A DNA stretch of 40,392 bases from Sphingomonas-like bacterium B12 (GTDB lineage Bacteria > Pseudomonadota > Alphaproteobacteria > Sphingomonadales > Sphingomonadaceae): NCBI GenBank assembly GCA_000333335.1, contig BACX01000582.1:95-40486 (forward strand), given 5' to 3'. The translations under genes were made by a program, and so were the position numbers. A model generated the notes under the pieces. It was not told the DNA's origin, searched no databases, and worked only from the letters and a program-made list of their open reading frames with translations. Shown here one piece after another: positions 1 through 7,317 of the stretch (positions are counted from its first letter, which is position 1; every line of letters begins with the position of its first letter).

Positions 1-17
1 GAGAAATACTATTTCTC
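1..17. repeat. Short perfect inverted repeat at window edge
   Basis: GAGAAATA and TATTTCTC are exact reverse complements separated by a single C. The element is AT-rich in a GC-rich setting. It may be an operator or the tip of a hairpin belonging to whatever lies left of the window; no gene can be attached to it from this sequence alone. Confidence 0.4.
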
Positions 18-34
18 TTCTGGGCACCATTTCA

Positions 35-55
35 CTAGGGCCTCGAAAGCCCTAG
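35..55. repeat. Hairpin, 7-bp perfect stem
   Basis: CTAGGGC and GCCCTAG pair perfectly around a 7-nt loop (CTCGAAA). No run of T follows directly on either strand, so it is not a textbook intrinsic terminator. CTAG ends would also fit scar or target sequences of IS5-type elements, but this is inference. Confidence 0.35.
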
Positions 56-159
56 GCGCTATTGGAATTAAAGGTTTTTTCGGGAGCGTCTGGTGCAAAC
101 GTGCCAGGACGAAAGCCTTTGTATTCCTGCCTGCATGGGGCGCCCAACGGCGTCTGTTA

Positions 160-312
160 TTCCCGCATGGGCATCCCCGGCGAGCTTCGCCGTTTATGGG
201 CTGACGCCGCGTCGTCACTCGTTACGACCGCCGCCCAACCGCATTCCCTCTCGGCGATTGCACTCGCTGCCACCGTCATCTTCTGGATCCGATCGGTGAG
301 TCCTGACCCTAG
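160..312 (+). pseudogene. Decayed C-terminus of an IS5-family transposase
   Basis: One frame reads TRYDRRPTAF (217-246). The neighbouring frame continues with LSAIALAATVIFW (248-286). Joined, they resemble the usual end of IS5-family (IS427-like) transposases, R-x-TRYDR...F-LSAI-LAA-x-IFW. An extra C in the run at 246-248 explains the frame change. Upstream sequence is further decayed and no complete ORF is present. GAGTCCTGACCCTAG just after the coding remnant could be the element's terminal repeat; its CTAG (309-312) contains the stop codon of the neighbouring cupin gene. The rest of 1-159 holds only the two small inverted repeats. Recognition is from memory of the family, not a search. Confidence 0.5.
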
Positions 313-1304
313 CGCGTCATGACGTGCCCCAATTGCCGCCGAAGCAGCGCTTTGATCTCGTCCGTCACCGGTCCGCGCAGGCCCCGGCGGGGCGCCGGGA
401 TGTAATCACTGTCGCCATCGAAGACCGTTTGCTCGAAAATCGCCCGCCAGGCGGCCCGTTGCCGTTCCGGCAGATCGCCGATCGCGAGCCGGGCGTGGAC
501 CAGTGCGTCGATCGGCGCGAGGCCGGGTTGGGGCGGTGGCGTGGTGCTCCACCAGTAATTGGCGAGCATGTTGAACGCATCGAGCGAGCGGACGTGATGC
601 CACCACATATAAGGGATGAAGATCGCGTCGCCCGGAGCCAGATCCGCCGTCTCGGCCTGCTCCAGCGCGGCCGCGAAGCGCGGGAAGCGCTCAAGTTCCG
701 GTGCTTCGGCATCGACGAGGCTGACCGGCGTACCAGCCGGCGTGAATTCGAATGGCCCGATATAGAGATTGCCGGCCTGTTCGGGCGGAAACAGGGTGAA
801 CCGCCGACGCCCGGCGACCACGACGGCGATATTTTCCATTACGTCATGATGGGTGGCGACCACCACGCGATTGCCGATCCACACCCTCGGGCCGATGGCG
901 GGATCGACCAGATCGATCGCGTTCTCCTCGGCAAAGCCGGGCAGCGCTTCGCGAGCGGCGAGCGACTGTGTCGCGAGGGCGGGCGGCTCGGGCAGTTCCG
1001 CGGCGTCGGCGATCCGGCTCAGCAGGGTGCCGACCGATCCGTTCTCGCGCGCGAAGTTGAGGCCGGTCATGCCCGCATCGTAGAAGATGCGGCCGCCGAT
1101 CTCCGGCGGGCCGACGATCATCTCGCAGGGCGAGTGCGCGCCGAATGTCGTGACATAGGCCTCGACGCCGCCGTGCCGGGCGGCCGCTCGCACCGCCGGC
1201 CAGCCGGCGGCGAGGCCGCGGAATATCGCCGGGCGCCCGGAACGCAGGATCTCGTTCTCGAAGTGGGCCCGATCAATGCCCTCCACCTCCCGTATGGCGC
1301 GCAT
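309..1304 (-). CDS. Cupin_8 / JmjC-like domain protein
   Basis: 331 aa, last gene of the leftward N-acetylglucosamine operon. The fold is the cupin_8 (JmjC-like, putative Fe(II)/2-oxoglutarate oxygenase) type: a VWIGN strand precedes the metal motif His152-x-Asp154 within ATHHDVMENIAVV, then FTLFPPEQ, then LAPGDAIFIPYMWWHHV carrying the distal His (236/237). The ATG at 1304 is preceded by AGGGGA at good spacing and lies 20 bp after nagA. Such proteins often sit beside sugar TonB-dependent receptors in Sphingomonas, Caulobacter and Xanthomonas relatives, but their substrate is not established. The stop codon falls in a CTAG that abuts the IS5 remnant, so the last residues may have been altered by the insertion. 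The domain call is firm, the role unknown. Confidence 0.8.
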   Translation of the reverse strand: MRAIREVEGIDRAHFENEILRSGRPAIFRGLAAGWPAVRAAARHGGVEAYVTTFGAHSPCEMIVGPPEIGGRIFYDAGMTGLNFARENGSVGTLLSRIADAAELPEPPALATQSLAAREALPGFAEENAIDLVDPAIGPRVWIGNRVVVATHHDVMENIAVVVAGRRRFTLFPPEQAGNLYIGPFEFTPAGTPVSLVDAEAPELERFPRFAAALEQAETADLAPGDAIFIPYMWWHHVRSLDAFNMLANYWWSTTPPPQPGLAPIDALVHARLAIGDLPERQRAAWRAIFEQTVFDGDSDYIPAPRRGLRGPVTDEIKALLRRQLGHVMTR

Positions 1305-1324
1305 GAAATCCCCTGTTACGGCGC

Positions 1325-2458
1325 TCAGGCGGCCTCGCGACCGGCGATCCAGCTTCGCCTTACATTCCAGCCATCATCCACCAATATCAGATCCGCCGCC
1401 AGGCCGGGCGCGATCGCCCCGGTACGGTCGGCGAGCCCGAGGAAGGTCGCGGGCGTGGAGGAGGCCATGGCGACGGCGCGGCGCAGGTCGATGCCGGTCT
1501 GGGCGATCATGTTGGACACCGCGGCGGCCATCGTCAGGGTCGATCCGGCGAGCGTGCCCCCGGCGTCGACCAAACGATCCCCGTCGCGCCGGATCTCGCG
1601 ACCCTGGAGGAGGAAATGATCGCTGTCGGTGCCGGTCAGCGCCATCGCGTCGGTGACGAGCATCAGGCGCTCATGCCCCTTGGCCTTGAGCGCGATACGG
1701 ATCACCGCCGGATGGACGTGATGGCCGTCCACGATCAGGCCGGCCGTCGTGCGATCGTCTTCAAGCGCAGCGCCCGTCATGCCGGGCGCGCGGTTCACCA
1801 GCGGCGACCTCGCGTTGAACAGATGGGTGAAGCCGCTCACCCCCTCGCCGATCGCGCGGCGCACGACATCGTAATCCGCCTCGCTGTGCCCGGCCGCGAC
1901 GATGACGCCGGCGGCAACGAGCGCGGAGATGTCGCCTGGCGAAACGCACTCCGGCGCCAGCGTCACCAGCGTCTTGCCGTGCCTGGCCGAGCCAAGCAGC
2001 GCGATCGCGTCCTTGTCGATGCGGCGCAGGCGGGTGGCATCGTGGATGCCGCGCCGGGCGAAGCTGAGGAACGGACCCTCGATATGGATGCCCAGGACAC
2101 CCGGCACGTCCGCCTCGATCGCATCGTCGACCGCGCGGATCGCGGCGGCGACCACATCGAGATCGTCGCTGATCAGCGTCGGCAGCAGGCCGGTGGTTCC
2201 GAAGCGGCGATGCGCGCTGGCTATGGTCGCGATCGTCTCGACGGTGGGCGCGTCGTTGAACAGCACGCCGCCGCCGCCGTTCACTTGGGTGTCGATGAAG
2301 CCGGGCAGCAGCATCGCGCCGCCGCAGTCGACGATCGTCGCACCGGCGGGCGGTTCGGACGAGACGGAGCGGATGTGGCCGTCCGCCATGGTGACCGCCA
2401 GCCCTTCGCGCAGCCCCTGAGGCAGCAGCACGCGGGCATTTACGAGCGCGGTTTCCAT
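1325..2458 (-). CDS. nagA: N-acetylglucosamine-6-phosphate deacetylase
   Basis: 377 aa cytoplasmic amidohydrolase that converts GlcNAc-6-phosphate to glucosamine-6-phosphate and acetate. Visible family signatures are PGFIDTQVNGGGGVLFND (residues 52-69), the metal ligand Glu127 in HIEGPF, His191 in AAGHSEADYD, His212 in GFTHLFNA and the catalytic Asp270 in LVTDAMALTG. Length is typical. I use the ATG at 2458, which shares its A with the TGA of the preceding deaminase gene (TGATG, translational coupling); a GTG one codon earlier is the alternative. It works directly upstream of the SIS-type deaminase in the same operon and downstream of the phosphotransferase import encoded on the divergent strand. 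Confidence 0.95.
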   Translation of the reverse strand: METALVNARVLLPQGLREGLAVTMADGHIRSVSSEPPAGATIVDCGGAMLLPGFIDTQVNGGGGVLFNDAPTVETIATIASAHRRFGTTGLLPTLISDDLDVVAAAIRAVDDAIEADVPGVLGIHIEGPFLSFARRGIHDATRLRRIDKDAIALLGSARHGKTLVTLAPECVSPGDISALVAAGVIVAAGHSEADYDVVRRAIGEGVSGFTHLFNARSPLVNRAPGMTGAALEDDRTTAGLIVDGHHVHPAVIRIALKAKGHERLMLVTDAMALTGTDSDHFLLQGREIRRDGDRLVDAGGTLAGSTLTMAAAVSNMIAQTGIDLRRAVAMASSTPATFLGLADRTGAIAPGLAADLILVDDGWNVRRSWIAGREAA

Positions 2459-3507
2459 CACAGCGTCTCGGTCACCTTCGCGAGATGCGGCGGGCGATCC
2501 GGATCACGACCGCGCGCGACGGACAGCGCATTGGCCAAGCGGTAGAAGCTCTCGATCAGCAGGATCGGCTGGATCAGCGGATCGGCCGTCAGCACGGGCA
2601 GCTTAAGGCCTGATGTGCCGTCCGGCAGACCGGCCGTCATCAGCGCGGCGTTCCGCACGCCAAATTCGGCGGCCAACGCGGAAACGCTGTCCAGCGATTC
2701 GTCGCTCTGGCCGAGCAGCAGGACGGGAAAGCCGTTCTCGACCAGCGCCATCGGCCCGTGGCGGACCTCTGCCGCGCTGAACGCCTCGGCATGGAGCCCG
2801 CAGGTCTCCTTGATCTTGAGCGCCGCCTCCTGTGCGATGCCATAGCCATGGCCGCGACCGACGACGTAGAAGCTGCTCGCACCTTCGAGCATGGGCAGCG
2901 CGGCCGACCAATCGAGCGCCCAGGCGCGATCGAGGGCGTCCGGCAGCGCATCCAGCGCCGCGGCGATGGCTGGCGCCTGCGTCCATTCGGCAATCAGGTG
3001 GAGGAGGGCGGAAAGCGACGCAACGAACGACTTGGTGGCCGCCACGCTCCGTTCCGGACCGGCGCACAGCGGGATGGCGATGTCCGCGATGGCGAACAAC
3101 GGCGAGGTCTCGTCGTTGACCAGTGCGATCAGCAGCGCGCCGCGCGCCTTCGCGGCTTCGGCAGCGGCGACCAGATCGGGGCTGCGACCGGACTGGGAGA
3201 TGGCGATCATCACCGTGCCCGCCATGGCCGGCGCGGCATCATAAACCGACGCGATCGAGGGTGAGGCCGATCCGGTCAGCACGCCGGCCTGTGTCTCGAT
3301 CAGGTAGCGACCGAAGGTGGTGGCGTTGTCCGAACTGCCGCGTGCCAGCGTGCTGACAGCGGTGGGGCGCAAGGCCCGCAGCCGTTCACCGAGAGCCGCC
3401 ATCGCTGGACGGTTGCGGTCTATCTGGCGTCGCACGACCGCGCCGGCTTCGCTCGCTTCGCGGAACATCAGGGTGCTGTCGGCAGACAATGCGAAAGGCT
3501 CAATCAA
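2458..3507 (-). CDS. nagB-II: SIS-domain glucosamine-6-phosphate deaminase (NagB-II type)
   Basis: About 349 aa with two SIS (sugar isomerase) domains, as in the C-terminal half of GlmS. Motifs include LARGSSDNA and ISQSGRSPD (first domain), GPERSVAATKSF, then VGRGHGYGIAQEAALKIKE and SAAEVRHGPMALV (second domain). Family knowledge: in proteobacteria lacking classical NagB this type makes fructose-6-phosphate and ammonia from glucosamine-6-phosphate. Its position between nagR and nagA supports that role over AgaS or a fructosamine deglycase. The frame is open far upstream into nagR. I chose a TTG at 3507, with GGAG 7 nt upstream, 20 bp after nagR. An ATG at 3468 (336 aa) lacks a clear ribosome-binding site. 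Confidence 0.87.
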   Translation of the reverse strand: MIEPFALSADSTLMFREASEAGAVVRRQIDRNRPAMAALGERLRALRPTAVSTLARGSSDNATTFGRYLIETQAGVLTGSASPSIASVYDAAPAMAGTVMIAISQSGRSPDLVAAAEAAKARGALLIALVNDETSPLFAIADIAIPLCAGPERSVAATKSFVASLSALLHLIAEWTQAPAIAAALDALPDALDRAWALDWSAALPMLEGASSFYVVGRGHGYGIAQEAALKIKETCGLHAEAFSAAEVRHGPMALVENGFPVLLLGQSDESLDSVSALAAEFGVRNAALMTAGLPDGTSGLKLPVLTADPLIQPILLIESFYRLANALSVARGRDPDRPPHLAKVTETL

Positions 3508-3526
3508 CGGAAGGCTCCGGTACGGT

Positions 3527-4261
3527 TCATTGCGGCGCGGCCTGGAGTTCGGCCACGAAATCATAGGAGTCGCCACGATAATAGGACTGGGTGAACTCCA
3601 CCGTGCGTCCATCGGCGGCGAAGCCCCGTCGCTCGATCAGCAGCCCTGCCGCGTGCTCGGCGATGCCCAGCAGCGAAGCCTGTTCCGCGGTGAACAGAAC
3701 GGCGCGCAGGCGCTGGAGCACGCGGACCGGGCGGGCCGTGCCCAGCGCCGCATAGAGGGAGGTATCGACCACCTCAAGCGATGACAGCGATGCGGCCGGG
3801 ACGGTGGTATATTCGAGCGCCATCGATACATCGTCGGCATAGCGAATTCGCGAAAAGCGATAGACGGCGCTGCCCGGGCTCAGCCCCAGCGCCATCGCTT
3901 CCTCGGGGCTCACCACGCCCTCGGATCGGGACAGCCACGCACTGGACGGGCGGCGGCCGCGGCTCTCCATATCCTCGGTAAAGGAGGATATGGTCGCAAA
4001 ATTCTTCTCGACGCGGGTGGCGACGAAGGTGCCGGCACCCCGCCGCCGCGTCAGCAGCCGCGCGTCGACCAGCCCGTCCAGCGCCTTGCGGATCGTGACG
4101 CGCGAAAGGTTGTATGCCTCGGCCAGATCACGCTCGGGCGGCAGCGCCTCGTCGGGCTGCAGCACGTGGCGCTCGATGGCGTCGCGCAGCAGGCGCTGGA
4201 AGCGAAGGTAAAGTGGCGCGCTGTCGCCATCTCTCAGCATCCCCACCCGTTCTACGAACAT
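3527..4261 (-). CDS. nagR: GntR/HutC-family transcriptional regulator of GlcNAc genes
   Basis: 244 aa. An N-terminal winged helix-turn-helix (PLYLRFQRLLRDAIE...LPPERDLAEAYNLSRVTIRKAL, about residues 17-62, with RRRGAGTFVA closing the wing) is followed by a UTRA ligand-binding domain. Many UTRA proteins of this kind (NagR, NagQ, DasR, YvoA) bind glucosamine- or GlcNAc-6-phosphate. It is first in the leftward nag operon and divergent from the receptor gene, so autoregulation plus control of both operons is likely. The ATG at 4261 has GGGGAG 5 nt upstream; an upstream in-frame TTG at 4282 is less well supported. Ligand and targets are inferred from position. Confidence 0.88.
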   Translation of the reverse strand: MFVERVGMLRDGDSAPLYLRFQRLLRDAIERHVLQPDEALPPERDLAEAYNLSRVTIRKALDGLVDARLLTRRRGAGTFVATRVEKNFATISSFTEDMESRGRRPSSAWLSRSEGVVSPEEAMALGLSPGSAVYRFSRIRYADDVSMALEYTTVPAASLSSLEVVDTSLYAALGTARPVRVLQRLRAVLFTAEQASLLGIAEHAAGLLIERRGFAADGRTVEFTQSYYRGDSYDFVAELQAAPQ

Positions 4262-4302
4262 ATCCACTCCCCGAGAATGCAACCCTCATGCATCAAGATA
4301 GA

Positions 4303-4355
4303 TACCAATACAATGCCTAGTACCAAAAAAGTTTTGATTGGGATCATTTTTGGTA
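4303..4355. promoter_or_regulatory. Candidate nagR operator cluster in divergent promoter region
   Basis: This AT-rich patch between nagR and the receptor gene carries TACCAA at 4303-4308 and 4321-4326 and the reverse complement TTGGTA at 4350-4355. TACCAAAAA (4321-4329) and TTTTTGGTA (4347-4355) form a 9-bp perfect inverted repeat with a 17-bp spacer. Spacing and location suit binding of a GntR dimer controlling both divergent units. No -35/-10 pair is convincing. Binding by the local regulator is inference. Confidence 0.5.
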
Positions 4356-4489
4356 TTGCAATCTCATTACGATGACCTCCTTATTGCGTCAGAGGCTCGA
4401 CGTAGCAGCAAATTGTGACGCGAGTCCGGGGAATGGCGCAGGAATTGGCCTCTGATTGGCCTTCACCTGCTCAAAAGGGGAAGCGGGAC

Positions 4490-7282
4490 ATGACAGGAGC
4501 AAGCAAGACGCTGTGGACGGTATCGGCCAGTCTGGCCGCCCTCGTAACGGCAATGCCGTCGATCGCGCAGGATGCGGCCTCACCCGGCTCGAGCCAGCAG
4601 GATCCGGCGAAGACCGTCACCCCTGATCAGATCCAGGGACCGGTCGGCCGGGCGCAGATGCAAGGTGGCGATCCCGGTCGCGGCGAGATCGTCGTCACCG
4701 GCATCCGTGCGTCGATCCAGGCCTCCCTCAACCAGAAGCGCAGATCGGACATGGTGTCCGAAGTCATCACCGCGCAGGATATCGGCAAGTTCCCGGACAA
4801 GAACGTCGCCGACTCGCTCGGCCGCCTCACCGGCGTCAATGTCGTGACCGGATCGGCCAATGCCGGCGGCTTCGGCGAAAACCAGTCGGTCTCGATCCGC
4901 GGCACCGACCCGAACCTCAATCTCACCTTGCTCGACGGGCACGGCATCGCCACCGGCGATTGGTTCGTGCTGGACCAGCAGAATGGCGGGCGCAGCTTCA
5001 ATTTCTCGATGCTGCCGTCCGAGCTCGTCGGCAGTCTCGAAGTGTACAAGTCCTCCGAGGCGGATCTTCCCGAAGGCGGTGTCGGCGGAACGATCAACGT
5101 CCACACCCGCCGCCCGCTGGACATGAAGTCCGGCACGATCAGCCTCACTGGCCAGGGCGTGCACAATGATCTGGCGGGTGGATGGCAGCCGCAATTCTCC
5201 GGGGTGGCAAGCTGGAAGAACGAGGCCGGCACGTTCGGCATTCTGGCGTCCGGCTTCTATGAGAAGCGCGATTTCCGCCGCGATGGCCAGGAGTTCCTGG
5301 GCTATGCCGGCGCCCCCAACTTCAACGGCACCGGCCAGACCGTCTATTACCCGACCCTGATCGGGAACGCGTATTTCACCCAGCAACGGATCCGCAAGGG
5401 CGGCAACCTCGCCGCGCAATGGAAGCCGAGCGACCGGCTGGAAGTGAACCTCACCGGCCTCTACACCCGGATGGATGCGAACAACGTCAATGTGAACAGC
5501 ATGGCGTGGGTGTCGAACGTGATCGGCGCGAACTCGACGCCGGGCACGCCGGGTTACACGCTGGGCGACTACACGACGTACCAGGCCAATGATGGCAACA
5601 CCTACCTGACCTCCGCATCGTGGGGTGGCACCACCGCCAACGGGACGCCGGTGAACGGCAAGGTGCAGGACGATATCTTCCGCTCCGCTTATTCCTCGAC
5701 CTGGAACGCCGATCTCGCGACCAAGTGGCGCGCGACCGACGCGCTCACGCTGGAAGGCGACATCGGATATACCAAGGGCAAGGGCGCGACGACCGACACC
5801 GAAGCGTGGGAGACCTATTGGCACACCGGCATGAGCTATGCCTTCGATGGCAAGCATGCCGATCTGAGCTTCCCCGATCTTCCCACCGACACCAGCTCGG
5901 CCGCCTATCTGGACAATTATTACAGCTATAGCTGGGGCGGCAAGATCATCTCCCCGGACAAGGAATTCTATGCCAAACTCGATGCCGAATATGCCATCAA
6001 CAATGGTTGGCTGAAGTCGATCAAGGTCGGCGGCCGCTACACCGATCACAAGCGTTCACTGGATTACACGGCCTATAGCTGGGCCGGCAACACCACCTGC
6101 GCGACCTCCGGCACCTGTACGCTGGGGTCGGTCTATTCGGGGCAGATGACACCTGGCAATTATTCGGACGGGATCGCCGGGGCGCCGCCTTATCCGCTGG
6201 CTGATCGCGACAAGGTTCTTGCCGAGCTGGCCACCAACGGCGGCCGCCAGTTCGCTTTCTATCCGCCGCAGAGCTTCTCCGTCCGGGAGAAGGATGCCGC
6301 GGTCTATGCGATGGCCAAGGTCGGGAACGATCGCAGCTGGCGCGGCAACATCGGTGTCCGCGCGGTGCACACCGACCTCTCCACCGTGCAATATTCGCCG
6401 AACGCGCCGGACATCACGATCGTCAACCAGTTCGGCCGGTTCGGAGAGGTGGACGACAGCAGCAAATATTGGGACGTGCTGCCGAGCGCCAACCTCACCT
6501 ACAACGTCACCGACAAGATGCTGGTGCGCGGCGCCGTGGCCAAGGTGATGTCGCGGCCGGGTTATGCACAGCTCGCAGGTGCATTCAGCCTCGACGATCT
6601 CGGCCTCAGCGGCACCGCGGGCGGCAACCCGCATCTCAAGCCTTATCGCGCCTGGCAATATAATCTGGATGCGGAATGGTATTATGCGCCGCAGGCGCTG
6701 TTCTCGATCGGGTTGTTCGCGCTCGACATCCAGAATTACATCACGTCCACCACCACCACGCAATTCTACCGCACGCAGCAGCATCCGGACGGCGCGAACT
6801 TCGTCGTGACCGCACCGATCAACGGCGGAAGCGGCACCAACAAGGGTGTCGAGGTGAACTGGCAGCAGCCGCTCAAATGGGGCTTCGGCATCATCGCCAA
6901 TTACACCTATTCCGATGCGCAGAAGAGCAAGTCGTCGCTTCAGGCGATCGACGGCGGCAATCGGGCGATCGACGGCAACAGCAAGCACACGTACAACCTG
7001 ACCGGCTATTTCGAGAACAAGCTGCTGTCGCTGCGCGTCGCTTACAGCTATCGTTCGAAGTTCCGGTCGGGCGTCGACCGCTCCACGCCGATGTGGCAGG
7101 ACTCCTACGGCCAGCTGGACGGGTCGCTGCTGATCCACGTCGTTCCGCACGTCGATTTGTCGTTCGACGCGCAGAACATCACCAATTCCAAACTTTACTA
7201 CTTCGTCGGCGACAAGAATGTGCCACGCGCATATTATAACAACGGCCGGACGGTTTATGCCGGTGCCCGTCTGAACTTCTGA
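4490..7282 (+). CDS. TonB-dependent outer-membrane receptor (GlcNAc/chitooligosaccharide uptake)
   Basis: 930 aa. It starts with a signal peptide (MTGASKTLWTVSASLAALVT..., likely cut after SIAQ at residue 27), then a TonB-box/plug start EIVVTGIRASI at residues 66-76. Plug motifs follow: DIGKFPDKNVADSLGRLTGVNV, QSVSIRGTDPNLNLTLLDG and EGGVGGTINVHTRRPLD. The beta-barrel ends with an aromatic residue (YAGARLNF), as expected for BAM-dependent insertion. The start at 4490 is chosen because it gives the signal peptide and has a GGGGA/GCGGGA purine tract upstream; an ATG-like start 25 codons earlier would bury the signal peptide. It is the first gene of the rightward operon, followed 35 bp later by the hexosaminidase, so chitin-derived sugars are the likely ligand. 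Specificity is inferred from context. Confidence 0.93.
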   Translation: MTGASKTLWTVSASLAALVTAMPSIAQDAASPGSSQQDPAKTVTPDQIQGPVGRAQMQGGDPGRGEIVVTGIRASIQASLNQKRRSDMVSEVITAQDIGKFPDKNVADSLGRLTGVNVVTGSANAGGFGENQSVSIRGTDPNLNLTLLDGHGIATGDWFVLDQQNGGRSFNFSMLPSELVGSLEVYKSSEADLPEGGVGGTINVHTRRPLDMKSGTISLTGQGVHNDLAGGWQPQFSGVASWKNEAGTFGILASGFYEKRDFRRDGQEFLGYAGAPNFNGTGQTVYYPTLIGNAYFTQQRIRKGGNLAAQWKPSDRLEVNLTGLYTRMDANNVNVNSMAWVSNVIGANSTPGTPGYTLGDYTTYQANDGNTYLTSASWGGTTANGTPVNGKVQDDIFRSAYSSTWNADLATKWRATDALTLEGDIGYTKGKGATTDTEAWETYWHTGMSYAFDGKHADLSFPDLPTDTSSAAYLDNYYSYSWGGKIISPDKEFYAKLDAEYAINNGWLKSIKVGGRYTDHKRSLDYTAYSWAGNTTCATSGTCTLGSVYSGQMTPGNYSDGIAGAPPYPLADRDKVLAELATNGGRQFAFYPPQSFSVREKDAAVYAMAKVGNDRSWRGNIGVRAVHTDLSTVQYSPNAPDITIVNQFGRFGEVDDSSKYWDVLPSANLTYNVTDKMLVRGAVAKVMSRPGYAQLAGAFSLDDLGLSGTAGGNPHLKPYRAWQYNLDAEWYYAPQALFSIGLFALDIQNYITSTTTTQFYRTQQHPDGANFVVTAPINGGSGTNKGVEVNWQQPLKWGFGIIANYTYSDAQKSKSSLQAIDGGNRAIDGNSKHTYNLTGYFENKLLSLRVAYSYRSKFRSGVDRSTPMWQDSYGQLDGSLLIHVVPHVDLSFDAQNITNSKLYYFVGDKNVPRAYYNNGRTVYAGARLNF

Positions 7283-7317
7283 GGCAGGATGGGACGGCGG
7301 CACAGGAAAGGCCCGGA

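Noticed and set aside
130..190. VIPAWA-like short frame resembling a dispersed intergenic repeat
   Set aside because: Only a short vague resemblance and no second copy seen in the window.
324..1619. Long plus-strand ORF opposite the cupin and nagA genes
   Set aside because: Shadow frame of two well-supported minus-strand genes; its sequence is Arg/Gly-rich with no domain.
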